From Gammaproteobacteria bacterium (GTDB lineage Bacteria; Pseudomonadota; Gammaproteobacteria; Steroidobacterales; GCA-2729495), in assembly GCA_014337915.1 (NCBI GenBank), contig QUBU01000003.1, positions 62,001-126,000 of the forward strand: 64,000 bases of DNA, read 5' to 3'. Within the stretch, counting starts at the first letter, position 1. Each line of letters opens with the position of its first letter. The position numbers and the translations under genes were made by a program. The notes beneath the pieces are model-generated. The model did no database searches. It saw nothing but the letters and a program-made list of their open reading frames with translations, and was not told the DNA's origin. This document shows positions 42,238 to 50,255 of the stretch, piece after piece.

Positions 42238-43155
42238 GTGGCACGCCCGCATATCGAACCCTACGTCGAGCTCAACGATCCCTACCGGAAGTTCGACATC
42301 GCCGGTTTTCGCGGCAGCCTCCACAAGGTGCTGTCGCTGGATCCCGATACCGGTGCCTGCACCCTGAAGGTCCGTTTCAACGGCGGCTACCGACGCAAGC
42401 CCGGGCTGTCGTACTCCGACTTCGAGGTTTTCGTCCTCAATGGCGAGATCCGCGTTGGCCGCGAGTGCTGGGGTGAGGGCCATTACGCCTTCATTCCCGC
42501 GGGTGTCGCCCTGCCGGCGCTGGCCGTGCCCCAGGGTGCCGAGGCGCTGGTCATGTTCAACGACAGCGAGCCGAATTTCGAGGAATCCGGCGAGAGCCAC
42601 CCCCTCGCGCTCGCCGAGGGCCTGGTGTCGCTCAACGCCTACGAGGACCGGCCCTGGTTTGGTGGCGGCCGCGTGCAGCCAAGTGTCGCCACCGGCTGCC
42701 TCAGCAAGGTGCTGCGCATGGATCCGCTGACCGAGGCCTACACCTTCCTCTACTGCATGGTGCCGCGCTACGAGCAGGACAACATTTCCTACCACGACTG
42801 CGCGGAGGAGTCGTACCACATCTGGGGCACGTCCTGGATGATGCAGTTCGGCGAGCTGCCGACCGGCGGCTATTTCTGGCGGCCGCCGTACATCAACCAC
42901 GGTTCCTTCCGCTGCACCTACGGCACCCTGGCGCTGGGGCGCACCGACTCGAAGCTGCACAACTACTTCCACTACAACCCCTGGACCAACCCGCAGGACA
43001 ACCTGCGCCGCGCCGCCGCCCGGCACTACCGCCAGCGGCCGCAGCTCTACCGCTGGCAGGCCAGCGACGGCCACAACCACCCGCATGGTCCGCCGGACTA
43101 CGAGGCGCCGGACTACGGCGATGATGCCCATGTCCGCGCCCTGCACGACCGTTAG
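42238..43155 (+). CDS. cupin-like protein, second of the tandem pair
   Basis: 305 residues from GTG 42238, with GGAG nine bases upstream. It matches the first cupin along its length (same MARPHIEPYVEL start, DTGACTLKVRF, DNISYHDCAEESYHIWGTSW, GTYFW-type and FHYNPWTNP segments) and lacks the first copy's basic tail. The proteins differ in the first cupin pocket (DVEIFLLNGSMQVGKETW versus DFEVFVLNGEIRVGRECW), so they may have different substrates or form a hetero-oligomer. It arose by tandem gene duplication. Confidence 0.75.
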   Translation: MARPHIEPYVELNDPYRKFDIAGFRGSLHKVLSLDPDTGACTLKVRFNGGYRRKPGLSYSDFEVFVLNGEIRVGRECWGEGHYAFIPAGVALPALAVPQGAEALVMFNDSEPNFEESGESHPLALAEGLVSLNAYEDRPWFGGGRVQPSVATGCLSKVLRMDPLTEAYTFLYCMVPRYEQDNISYHDCAEESYHIWGTSWMMQFGELPTGGYFWRPPYINHGSFRCTYGTLALGRTDSKLHNYFHYNPWTNPQDNLRRAAARHYRQRPQLYRWQASDGHNHPHGPPDYEAPDYGDDAHVRALHDR

Positions 43156-43228
43156 CCGCCTGGCGAGGAAGAACGGTCGCCTGCTGCAGCAGGCAGCGGA
43201 TGCTGGACCGCCCGCGCCGGGCTAGTCG

Positions 43229-44422
43229 ATGCCGATCCTGCTCGTGACCTGTGTGCTCTCCGGCCTCGGGTTCGGGCTGGTGCTGCCCGGCATGCCCTTC
43301 GTCGCGGAGAACCTTGGCGCTTCCGCCGCGCTCGCTACCTTTATCCTTGGCCTCTACGCCTGGGGGCAGTTCTTCGCCACCACGCTCTGGGGCCGGCTCT
43401 CCGACCGCTTCGGCCGCAAGCCGATCCTCGTCATCACCAATGGTGGCGTGGCCATCGCCTACCTGATGATGGCCTTCGCGCCGAACGTCTGGGTGCTGGC
43501 CGCCGGGCGCGCACTGAGCGGACTGATGGGCGGCCTGGCACCGGCCATGGCTTACGTCGCCGACGTGACGCCGCCGGAGAAGCGCGCCCAGGGCATGGGC
43601 TGGGTCGGGGCCGCGACCAGCCTCGGCTTCGTCATCGGCCCGGCCTTCGGCGGCATGCTGGGCGGCGAGGACGCAGACTCGGCGTCGCTGCTGCTGCCGG
43701 GCCTGGCCGCATTCGCGATCGCGGCCAGCGCCATGCTGGCATCGATCTTCCTGCTGCCCGAAAGCCTGCCGCCGGAGAAGCGACAGCAACCGGCAGCTGC
43801 AGTCGCGGGCGGCACTGCCGGCTCGGCATTCGGGGAGTTGCTGCGCCGGCCGCTGATGCGCCGCCTGCTGCTGCTCGGTTTCGCCGTCTACGTGGCCATG
43901 GCCATGTTCGAGACCATCTTCGCGTTCTGGACCAAGGCACGCTTCGGCTGGGGCCCGCGCGAGGTCGGCCTGACGTTCACCTATCTCGCCGTGGTGGTAG
44001 GCCTGATGCAGGGCGTGGTGGTCGGCCGGCTCGCACCACGATTCGGCGAGGGGCGCATCGCCATCGCCGGCCTGGCGAGCTATGCCGCGGGCCTGGTGGT
44101 GATGACCCAGTCGCCCAGCTGGGGCTGGCTGATCGCCGGCGTCACGCTGACCGCGGGTGGTGGCGGTACCTTCCTGACCGCGATGTCGAGCTTCGTCTCC
44201 AGGCTGGCGGGTGCGGGCGAGCGCGGGCTGGTGCTCGGTACCTACCAGTCGGCCAGCTGGGGCGGCCGGTCGGTCGGGCCGACGCTCTCCGGCGCGCTGT
44301 TCAACTCGGTGGGCATCGACAGCCCGCTGCTGGCTGGCGCGCTGATCATGCTGCCCTGCATTGGCCTGCTGGCGACCATCATGTCCCGCAGCGCCGCGAT
44401 ACAGGCGCAGCAGCCGGGATGA
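43229..44422 (+). CDS. MFS transporter, TetA-like drug/metabolite exporter group
   Basis: 397 residues with twelve hydrophobic segments. Motif A is present as WGRLSDRFGRKPILVITNG, and GRALSGLMGGLAPAMAYVADVTPPEKRAQGMGWVGAATSLGFVIGPAFGG matches TetA/Bcr-type carriers when split into its parts. An in-frame stop six bases before ATG 43229 fixes the upstream limit. Placed between catabolic genes, it is more likely a substrate or product carrier than a resistance pump. Confidence 0.85.
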   Translation: MPILLVTCVLSGLGFGLVLPGMPFVAENLGASAALATFILGLYAWGQFFATTLWGRLSDRFGRKPILVITNGGVAIAYLMMAFAPNVWVLAAGRALSGLMGGLAPAMAYVADVTPPEKRAQGMGWVGAATSLGFVIGPAFGGMLGGEDADSASLLLPGLAAFAIAASAMLASIFLLPESLPPEKRQQPAAAVAGGTAGSAFGELLRRPLMRRLLLLGFAVYVAMAMFETIFAFWTKARFGWGPREVGLTFTYLAVVVGLMQGVVVGRLAPRFGEGRIAIAGLASYAAGLVVMTQSPSWGWLIAGVTLTAGGGGTFLTAMSSFVSRLAGAGERGLVLGTYQSASWGGRSVGPTLSGALFNSVGIDSPLLAGALIMLPCIGLLATIMSRSAAIQAQQPG

Positions 44423-44461
44423 CGCACGCGGTGGCCGGCCGTACCGCGGATAACCAAAGCC

Positions 44462-44467
44462 TATAAT
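44462..44467 (+). promoter_or_regulatory. -10 element upstream of the second Rieske oxygenase gene
   Basis: A perfect TATAAT lies 69 bases before ATG 44531 and 40 bases after the MFS stop. No good -35 is visible, so a separate promoter here is only possible. Confidence 0.35.
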
Positions 44468-44530
44468 GGCGTGCCGCGGTCCAGCCGCGGCTATCTTGCA
44501 GCCCCTGATGTCTGGTTCCGGGAGCGATGC

Positions 44531-45679
44531 ATGCTGATCAATTTCTGGTATCCGATGGCAACGTCCGCCGAACTTACCGGCACGCCGCTGCCGGTGCGGG
44601 CGCTGACCCAGGATTTCGTGGTCTTCCGCGATGCGCAGGGCAGGGCTCATTGCCTGGCCAACACCTGCACGCACCGCGGTGGGGCGCTGGCTGCTGGCAA
44701 GGTCGTCGGCGACAACATCCAGTGCCCCTACCATGGCTGGCAGTTCGCCGGCGACGGGCGCTGCCAGCGCATTCCCTCGCTGGGTGTCGATGCCAGCATC
44801 CCGGCCCGCACGCGTGTGGACGCCTACCCGGTGGATGAGCGCTACGGCATCGTCTTCGCCTTCCTCGGCGACCTGCCGGAGGCCGAGCGTCCGCCGATCC
44901 TCGCGGTGAAGGAGTGGGAGCAGCCCGGCTGGCGCTCCACGCTCCAGCATTTCGCGATCAGGGGTTACTACGAGCGCTCGGTCGAGAATGGCATCGACCC
45001 GGCACATAACGAGTACGTGCATGACACCCACGGCTTCAGCGGCGAGCGCGAGGAGGAGTACCGGGTCGGCGACATGCGCATCGAGGAGGCGCCGCCCTGG
45101 GGCAGGGGCTTCTGGCACAGCTTCAAGGCACCACCGCTGCAGGGCGAACTGCAGAAGTACCGCCCGGGAGAGGGCAACCTCGAGGCCGGCACCGGCTACT
45201 TCGGCACCAACCATGTGTGGACCTATATCCACCCGGCGCCGAACTACCTGATCCACCAGTATCTCTACGAGCGGCCCATCGACGAGGAGAACACCCACCT
45301 CTACCTGGTCTGCGCGCGCAACTTCGCGCTGGAGGAGAAGAGCGACGCCTACGTGATGGAGCGCAACCTGTACGTGGCCAGGCAGGACATGGCGATCATC
45401 GAGAATCTGCACCCGGTGCTCACGCCGGACACCAACACCCGGGAGTTCATGGTGAACTCCGACAAATGCATCCTGTACTACCGCGAGTCCCAGAAGGAAT
45501 GGGAGCGCAGGGGCTGGCGCATCGACATGGACGAGGTCCATCGCAGTCGCGGCAAGGTGGCCTATGCCATCCCGAGCCCGGCGCGGCGCGAGCAGAAGGG
45601 CTGGGTCCTCGAGCCGGTGCCGCTGGTGCCGGCGGCAGCCACGGCATCCGCGACGGGTGCTGGCGATGAGCACGGTTGA
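44531..45679 (+). CDS. Rieske non-haem iron oxygenase, alpha subunit (second paralogue)
   Basis: 382 residues from ATG 44531. Rieske ligands are in CTHRGG and CPYHGW, and the catalytic iron site in ENGIDPAHNEYVHDTH. It starts MLINFWYPMATS, resembling MFINFWYAAQWS of the gene at 13579, and the two align along their length, including the C-terminal VAYAIPSPARREQKGWVLEPVPLV region. Substrate unknown; no reductase nearby. The next gene, an EAL protein, begins 14 bases before its stop. Confidence 0.88.
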   Translation: MLINFWYPMATSAELTGTPLPVRALTQDFVVFRDAQGRAHCLANTCTHRGGALAAGKVVGDNIQCPYHGWQFAGDGRCQRIPSLGVDASIPARTRVDAYPVDERYGIVFAFLGDLPEAERPPILAVKEWEQPGWRSTLQHFAIRGYYERSVENGIDPAHNEYVHDTHGFSGEREEEYRVGDMRIEEAPPWGRGFWHSFKAPPLQGELQKYRPGEGNLEAGTGYFGTNHVWTYIHPAPNYLIHQYLYERPIDEENTHLYLVCARNFALEEKSDAYVMERNLYVARQDMAIIENLHPVLTPDTNTREFMVNSDKCILYYRESQKEWERRGWRIDMDEVHRSRGKVAYAIPSPARREQKGWVLEPVPLVPAAATASATGAGDEHG

Positions 45680-46439
45680 TGACAGCCGCATCCGGCGCCT
45701 CAGCGCCTGGTACCAGCCCGTCGTCGACCTCAACACCGGGCGCGTGGCCGGTTTCGAGGTGCTCAGCCGCCTGGTGGCGGCGGACGGCGCCGCTGCATCT
45801 GCTGGCCGGCTCATGGAGGAGCTGGAGCGCGAGCCGGAGGCGCAGTACGCGCTGATCCGGCAGCTGCTCTCCGCGGTGCGCAGCGACATCGTGCCGCTGT
45901 TCGAACGCCGGCCCGAGTTCTACGTCAGCGTGAACATCCCGCCGTCCGTGCTGGGCACCGGGCGCCTGGGCGAGATCGTGCAGGACCTCGGGCTGGAGCG
46001 CTGGGTCACACGGCTGGTGGTGGAGCTGACCGAGCGCCAGGCGCTGAGCGACATCGGCCGTGCCGGCATCGACATTGCGCGTTCCCTGGGGATTTCCGTG
46101 GCGCTGGATGACTTTGGTACTGGCCACAGCGGCCTGTCGCAGTTCGTCGGCCTGGACCTCGACATGCTGAAGATCGACCGCAGCCTGCTGCTGCCGATCC
46201 TGGAGAACCGCGCTGCGGCCCGCATGCTTCGCGGCATCGTCGGCCTGGCCGCGGCGCTGCGCCTGCGCACCGTCGCCGAGGGCGTGGAGAGCTGGGAGCA
46301 GGCGTTCTTCCTGCGCGCCGCCGGTGTCGACCAGGGCCAGGGCTTCTTCTGGAGCAAGGCGGTGCCGGCGCGGGAGGTCGAGGCCCTGCTCGACCGGGGT
46401 TTCGCCGGGACCTTGCTGCCGCCGCCGCCAGCCCGCTGA
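45666..46439 (+). CDS. EAL-domain cyclic-di-GMP phosphodiesterase
   Basis: 257 residues, essentially one EAL domain. Catalytic positions are kept: E in GFEVLSR (EVL variant of EAL), N in VSVNIPP, E in VVELTERQ, DD in ALDDFGTG, K in MLKIDRS, E in AEGVES and Q in GQGFFWSK, so hydrolysis of c-di-GMP to pGpG is expected. There is no sensor or membrane part. The start lies within the end of the Rieske gene, suggesting translation coupled to it. Confidence 0.86.
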   Translation: MSTVDDSRIRRLSAWYQPVVDLNTGRVAGFEVLSRLVAADGAAASAGRLMEELEREPEAQYALIRQLLSAVRSDIVPLFERRPEFYVSVNIPPSVLGTGRLGEIVQDLGLERWVTRLVVELTERQALSDIGRAGIDIARSLGISVALDDFGTGHSGLSQFVGLDLDMLKIDRSLLLPILENRAAARMLRGIVGLAAALRLRTVAEGVESWEQAFFLRAAGVDQGQGFFWSKAVPAREVEALLDRGFAGTLLPPPPAR

Positions 46440-46568
46440 AACCGGCGAGGCCGGCGAGGCCAGCGGTGGCGCCTCGCCCTGCCCGCGGCAAGTCGCCGCC
46501 GGCAGCGCCGCTGCGTCTACCAGCGGTTAGGATGATGGCCCTGCTTCCAGACCCACCCGGAGACCGAC

Positions 46569-47357
46569 ATGACCGCATTGCAACGCCTTGCCGCCGTCCT
46601 CGGCGCCCTGCTGCTCGTCACCGGCGCTGCCCGCGCCGCCGATGCGCCGGCAACCACCATCCTCATCACCGGCGCCAACCGCGGCATCGGCCTGGAGTAC
46701 GTGCGCCAGGCGGCGGCGCGAGGCTGGAACGTCATCGCCACGGCGCGCAGGCCGGAGGCGGCGACCGAGCTCAAGGCCTTCGCTGCGGCCAACCCCGCGG
46801 TGGTGATCGAGCAGCTGGACGTCACCGATTTCGCCCAGGTCGATGCGCTGGCGGCGAAGTACCGGGACCGGCCGATCGACGTGCTGGTGAACAACGCCGG
46901 AGTGACCGGCACCATGCAGGACCAGGCCTTCGGCCGGCACTCCGACTGGGCGGTGTTCGAGCAGGTGCTGCGCACCAACACCATCGCGCCGCTGAAGATC
47001 GCCGAGGCCTTCCTGCCCAGCCTGCTGGCGAGCCAGCAGAAGAAGCTGATCAACGTGTCGAGCAGCGAGGGCTCGATCGGTGGCGTGACCCAGCCACGCC
47101 TGTATTTCTACCGGGCCAGCAAGGCGGCGCTGAACATGGAAATGCGCAACGTCGCCCTGTCGCAGAAGGGCAAGGGGCTGCTGGTCGCGAACATCAATCC
47201 CGGCATGGTCGACACCGACATGATGGCCGGCATGCCCAAGGCCATGCTGCGCCCGAAGGAGGAGGCGGTGAAGGACCTGATGCGCATCAGCGACCAGCTT
47301 ACCGCCGAGAACACTGGCCGATTCTGGGACTACAGCGGCAAGGAGCTGCCCTGGTAG
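46569..47357 (+). CDS. short-chain dehydrogenase/reductase with an N-terminal signal peptide
   Basis: 262 residues. A Rossmann SDR: TGANRGIG cofactor loop, NNAG at about residue 112, Ser in NVSSSEG and catalytic YRASK near 177. Preceding it is a 24-residue sequence (LQRLAAVLGALLLVTGAARA-AD) that reads as a cleavable Sec signal. SDRs use NAD(P), which is scarce in the periplasm, so this is odd. An alternative is a membrane-tethered cytoplasmic protein. It is followed 30 bases on by the GNAT gene. Confidence 0.82.
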   Translation: MTALQRLAAVLGALLLVTGAARAADAPATTILITGANRGIGLEYVRQAAARGWNVIATARRPEAATELKAFAAANPAVVIEQLDVTDFAQVDALAAKYRDRPIDVLVNNAGVTGTMQDQAFGRHSDWAVFEQVLRTNTIAPLKIAEAFLPSLLASQQKKLINVSSSEGSIGGVTQPRLYFYRASKAALNMEMRNVALSQKGKGLLVANINPGMVDTDMMAGMPKAMLRPKEEAVKDLMRISDQLTAENTGRFWDYSGKELPW

Positions 47358-47387
47358 TGGCCCGCTGCCACTGGCCGGCGCCGCGCG

Positions 47388-47897
47388 ATGCCGGCGCCTG
47401 AGATCATCCTGCGCGGCGTGCAGCCGGCGGATGCAGCGGCGTTGCATGCGCTGCTCGTGCAGGCATTCGGTCGTGAATCCGAGGCACTGCTGGTCGAGCG
47501 CCTGCAGGCCTATCCGGACACCGTGGTACTGCTGGCCGAGGCCGATGGCGAGCTCGCCGGCTGCGTGGTGTTCAGCGCAGTGAGCCATGCCGGCAGCCAG
47601 CGCCTGGCCGGGCTGGGACCGATGGCCATCGCACCGTTCTGGCAGGGGCAGGGCATCGGCACCCTGCTGCTGCAGCGGGGCCTCGCGGACTGCACCGCCG
47701 CCGGCATCGATGCCGTGGTGGTGCTCGGCCACCCGGATTTCTACCGGCGCTTCGGCTTCCGGCCGGCGCAGGAGCGCGGCCTCCACTGCAAGTGGGTGGT
47801 GCCGGAGGACGCCTTCATGGTGCTGGAACTGCGCCGTGGGGCGCTGGCCGGCCTGCGCGGCCAGCTGGGCTACCGGCCGGAGTTCGACGAGGTGTGA
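47388..47897 (+). CDS. GNAT N-acetyltransferase, YhbS-like
   Basis: 169 residues. The acetyl-CoA pyrophosphate-binding region is LGPMAIAPFWQGQGIGTLLLQRGL (Q/R-x-x-G-x-G), and GHPDFYRRFGFRPA and VPEDAFMVLEL are characteristic of the YhbS-type branch. Substrate unknown. It is convergent with the NHL-like propeller gene; the 49 bases between contain a GC-rich imperfect hairpin. Confidence 0.83.
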   Translation: MPAPEIILRGVQPADAAALHALLVQAFGRESEALLVERLQAYPDTVVLLAEADGELAGCVVFSAVSHAGSQRLAGLGPMAIAPFWQGQGIGTLLLQRGLADCTAAGIDAVVVLGHPDFYRRFGFRPAQERGLHCKWVVPEDAFMVLELRRGALAGLRGQLGYRPEFDEV

Positions 47898-47946
47898 AAC
47901 GACGCGGGCCCGGCCTAGGCAGCAGCCGGACCCGCGCCTGCGTCGA

Positions 47947-48897
47947 TCAGCCGGGGAACTGCGCCAGCCCCGCCAGCGAGCGCTGGGTGCCGGTGTCCGC
48001 CGTCGCCACCATTTCGCCGCTGGCCAGGTTGAACTTGCCGAGCTGGCCGCTGAAGAAGTTGCCGATCAGCACGATGTCCTTCTCGATGGACTTGCCCATG
48101 TTGGCCCAGCCGGGGCCCGGCAGCGTGTAGCTGCGGATGACTTCGCCGGTTTCGCTGAGCTGGTCCATGAAGAAACCTTCGCGGCCCTTGGCGCGCACGT
48201 GCAGCAGGCGGCCGTCGGGCATGTACATAATGGAAATCACCATGGTGCCGCTCTCCGGCGGGTAGCTGACGAGGTTCGGCAGCGGCCTGTCGTTCACCAG
48301 GTCGTAGACGCGGATGCTGTCGGAGAGCTCCGAAAGGTAGAGCATGGTCTTGCCGTCGGCGCGCAAGGCGGCGCCAGTCAGCCCGAGGAAGCCGGGCATG
48401 CCACCGTGGACCGGGGTGGCAAACTCCTTCAGCAGCTTGCCATCCTGCGTGAACTGGTAGAGGTGGCCGTCGCCGAAGCGGTCGGTGCCCGGCAGCTTCG
48501 GCAGTGTCGTGCCCAGCGTGCTGCCGGGGCGCAGGCGCACCGTGTTGCCGACCAGGTGCTCGCCCAGGTAGATGCTGCCGTCGGCCGCGAAGTTGATGTT
48601 GGAGAAGGCGCGGTCGGCGAAACGGATCCGCGGCAGCTGCTTGCCTTCGGGGCTGACGCGGATGACGGTGTGGCTGTTGCTGTCGAAGGCCCACAGCGTG
48701 CGGTCGGGCGCGAAGGCCAGGCCGCCGACGAGGTGTGTGGTGCCCTCGGTCCAGAGCACGCCTTTCTGCTTCAGGTTGCTGTCGTACTGGATGATGCGCC
48801 CGTCGCCGGCGTGGTCGTCGTCCTTGCGGTTGAGCAGCGTGGAGCCGGCGAAGATGTCGCCCCTGGCAAAGGGCTGCATGGTGGACACATTGGCCAT
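47947..48897 (-). CDS. six-bladed beta-propeller protein (SMP-30/NHL-like)
   Basis: 316 residues, no clear signal peptide. Repeats of about 45-50 residues start LVGGLAFAPDRTLWAFDS, NINFAADGSIYLGEH, LYLSELSDSIRVYD, SIMYMPDGRLLHVRA and KDIVLIGNFFSGQLGKF. These suggest an SMP-30/gluconolactonase-like or NHL propeller. Such proteins act as lactonases or as ligand sensors; no catalytic acidic set could be assigned with confidence. Confidence 0.68.
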   Translation of the reverse strand: MANVSTMQPFARGDIFAGSTLLNRKDDDHAGDGRIIQYDSNLKQKGVLWTEGTTHLVGGLAFAPDRTLWAFDSNSHTVIRVSPEGKQLPRIRFADRAFSNINFAADGSIYLGEHLVGNTVRLRPGSTLGTTLPKLPGTDRFGDGHLYQFTQDGKLLKEFATPVHGGMPGFLGLTGAALRADGKTMLYLSELSDSIRVYDLVNDRPLPNLVSYPPESGTMVISIMYMPDGRLLHVRAKGREGFFMDQLSETGEVIRSYTLPGPGWANMGKSIEKDIVLIGNFFSGQLGKFNLASGEMVATADTGTQRSLAGLAQFPG

Positions 48898-49053
48898 GTT
48901 CTTGTTCTCCGGTGACTGAGGCTGGCCATTCTAGCGGCCGGCACCCTGCCCGCAACCGGCGCTACCCCGAGCGGGCCGGCCTGTGGACGCGCCGCGTCCC
49001 GCGCCGGCGGCGGGGATTGGGCAATCCGGGGCCGCCAATGGCACAATTCGCCC

Positions 49054-50127
49054 ATGAGCGATTCCATCTACAACGTCAACGTCATTTCCGAGACGGACCT
49101 GCCGCCGCCGGTGGCCATCAAGGCCCAGCTGCCGGCGCCGCAGGCCGCGACCGCAACCGTGGTGCGCAACCGTCGTGCCCTGCAGAACATCATCGACGGC
49201 ATCGACCCCCGGCTGTTCGTCGTCGTCGGGCCCTGCTCGATCCATGACATCGGCGCCGCCATGGAGTACGCGCGGCGGCTGAAGGCGCTGGCGGATTCCG
49301 TGCAGGATGCGCTGCTCGTGGTGATGCGCGTGTACTTCGAGAAGCCGCGCACCACGGTGGGCTGGAAAGGGCTGATCAACGACCCGGACATGGATGACAC
49401 CTTCCACATGGAGAAGGGCATCCGTACCGCGCGCCAGCTGCTGCTGGACCTGGCCGCCATGGGGCTGCCGACGGCCACCGAGGCGCTGGACCCGGTGATG
49501 CCACAGTACATGGGTGACCTCATCAGCTGGACGGCGATTGGCGCGCGTACCACGGAGTCGCAGACCCATCGCGAGATGGCCAGCGGCCTGTCGACGCCGG
49601 TGGGTTTCAAGAACGGTACCGACGGTGGCCTGCAGGTGGCGGTCAATGCGCTGAAGTCCGCGCGCCAGCCGCACCATTTCCTCGGCATCAACCAGGACGG
49701 GCGCCCGGCGGTGATCCACACCAGGGGCAATGCCTATGGCCACATCGTGCTCCGCGGTGGCGGCGGACGGCCGAACTACGACTCGGTCTGCATCGCGCTC
49801 ACCGAGAAGGCGCTGCAGGCCGCGGGTCTGCCGGCGCGCATCGTCGTCGACTGCAGCCATGGCAACTCCAACAAGGACCCGGCGCTGCAGACGCTGGTGG
49901 CGAAGGACTGCGTGGAGCAGGTGGCCAACGGCAACCGATCCATCATCGGCCTCATGCTCGAGAGCCACCTCAACTGGGGCAACCAGGAAATCCCCCCCCG
50001 GCTGGCGGACCTGCGCTACGGCGTGTCCGTGACCGATGCCTGCATCGACTGGCCGGCCACCGAGAAGGCGCTGCAGGATGCCGCCGCGCTGCTGCGGCCG
50101 GTGCTGAAGGCGCGCAAGAGCGCCTGA
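49054..50127 (+). CDS. aroG: 3-deoxy-7-phosphoheptulonate (DAHP) synthase, class I AroG/F/H type
   Basis: 357 residues. Conserved residues: VVVGPCSIHDIGAAMEYA, MRVYFEKPRTTVGWKGLINDP, GIRTARQLLLDLAAMGLPTATEALD, GFKNGTDGGLQVAVNA and VVDCSHGNSNKD. The enzyme condenses PEP and erythrose 4-phosphate at the entry to the shikimate pathway. Which of the feedback types (Phe, Tyr, Trp) it is cannot be told here. The stop codon lies within the long palindrome at 50124. Confidence 0.94.
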   Translation: MSDSIYNVNVISETDLPPPVAIKAQLPAPQAATATVVRNRRALQNIIDGIDPRLFVVVGPCSIHDIGAAMEYARRLKALADSVQDALLVVMRVYFEKPRTTVGWKGLINDPDMDDTFHMEKGIRTARQLLLDLAAMGLPTATEALDPVMPQYMGDLISWTAIGARTTESQTHREMASGLSTPVGFKNGTDGGLQVAVNALKSARQPHHFLGINQDGRPAVIHTRGNAYGHIVLRGGGGRPNYDSVCIALTEKALQAAGLPARIVVDCSHGNSNKDPALQTLVAKDCVEQVANGNRSIIGLMLESHLNWGNQEIPPRLADLRYGVSVTDACIDWPATEKALQDAAALLRPVLKARKSA

Positions 50128-50255
50128 ATCGAATCAAGGGAATTAAGGGGACAGTTTACTCAACTCGTCCGTCAGGACGCCGGATTCGAGCCGGTCTGAC
50201 CACCGGACGAGTTGAGTAAACTGTCCCCTTAATTCCCTTGATTCCCTTGATTCAG
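50124..50255. repeat. long near-perfect palindrome with 41-bp perfect arms, possible MITE or bidirectional terminator
   Basis: Bases 50131-50171 are the exact reverse complement of 50204-50244. An outer CTGAATC/GATTCAG pair (50124-50130 and 50249-50255) extends the symmetry after a short gap on the right. The 32-base loop contains a smaller imperfect stem. The outermost bases include both stop codons: TGA of aroG at 50125 and the complement TCA of purU at 50252. The arm contains GGGGACAGTTTACT, similar to motifs that I recall flanking REP-associated Y1 transposase (RAYT) elements. No transposase is present nearby. Confidence 0.9.

Noticed and set aside
42893..45889. 998-residue leftward open frame
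   Set aside because: Antisense to the second cupin, the MFS carrier and the second Rieske gene, all well supported on the other strand.
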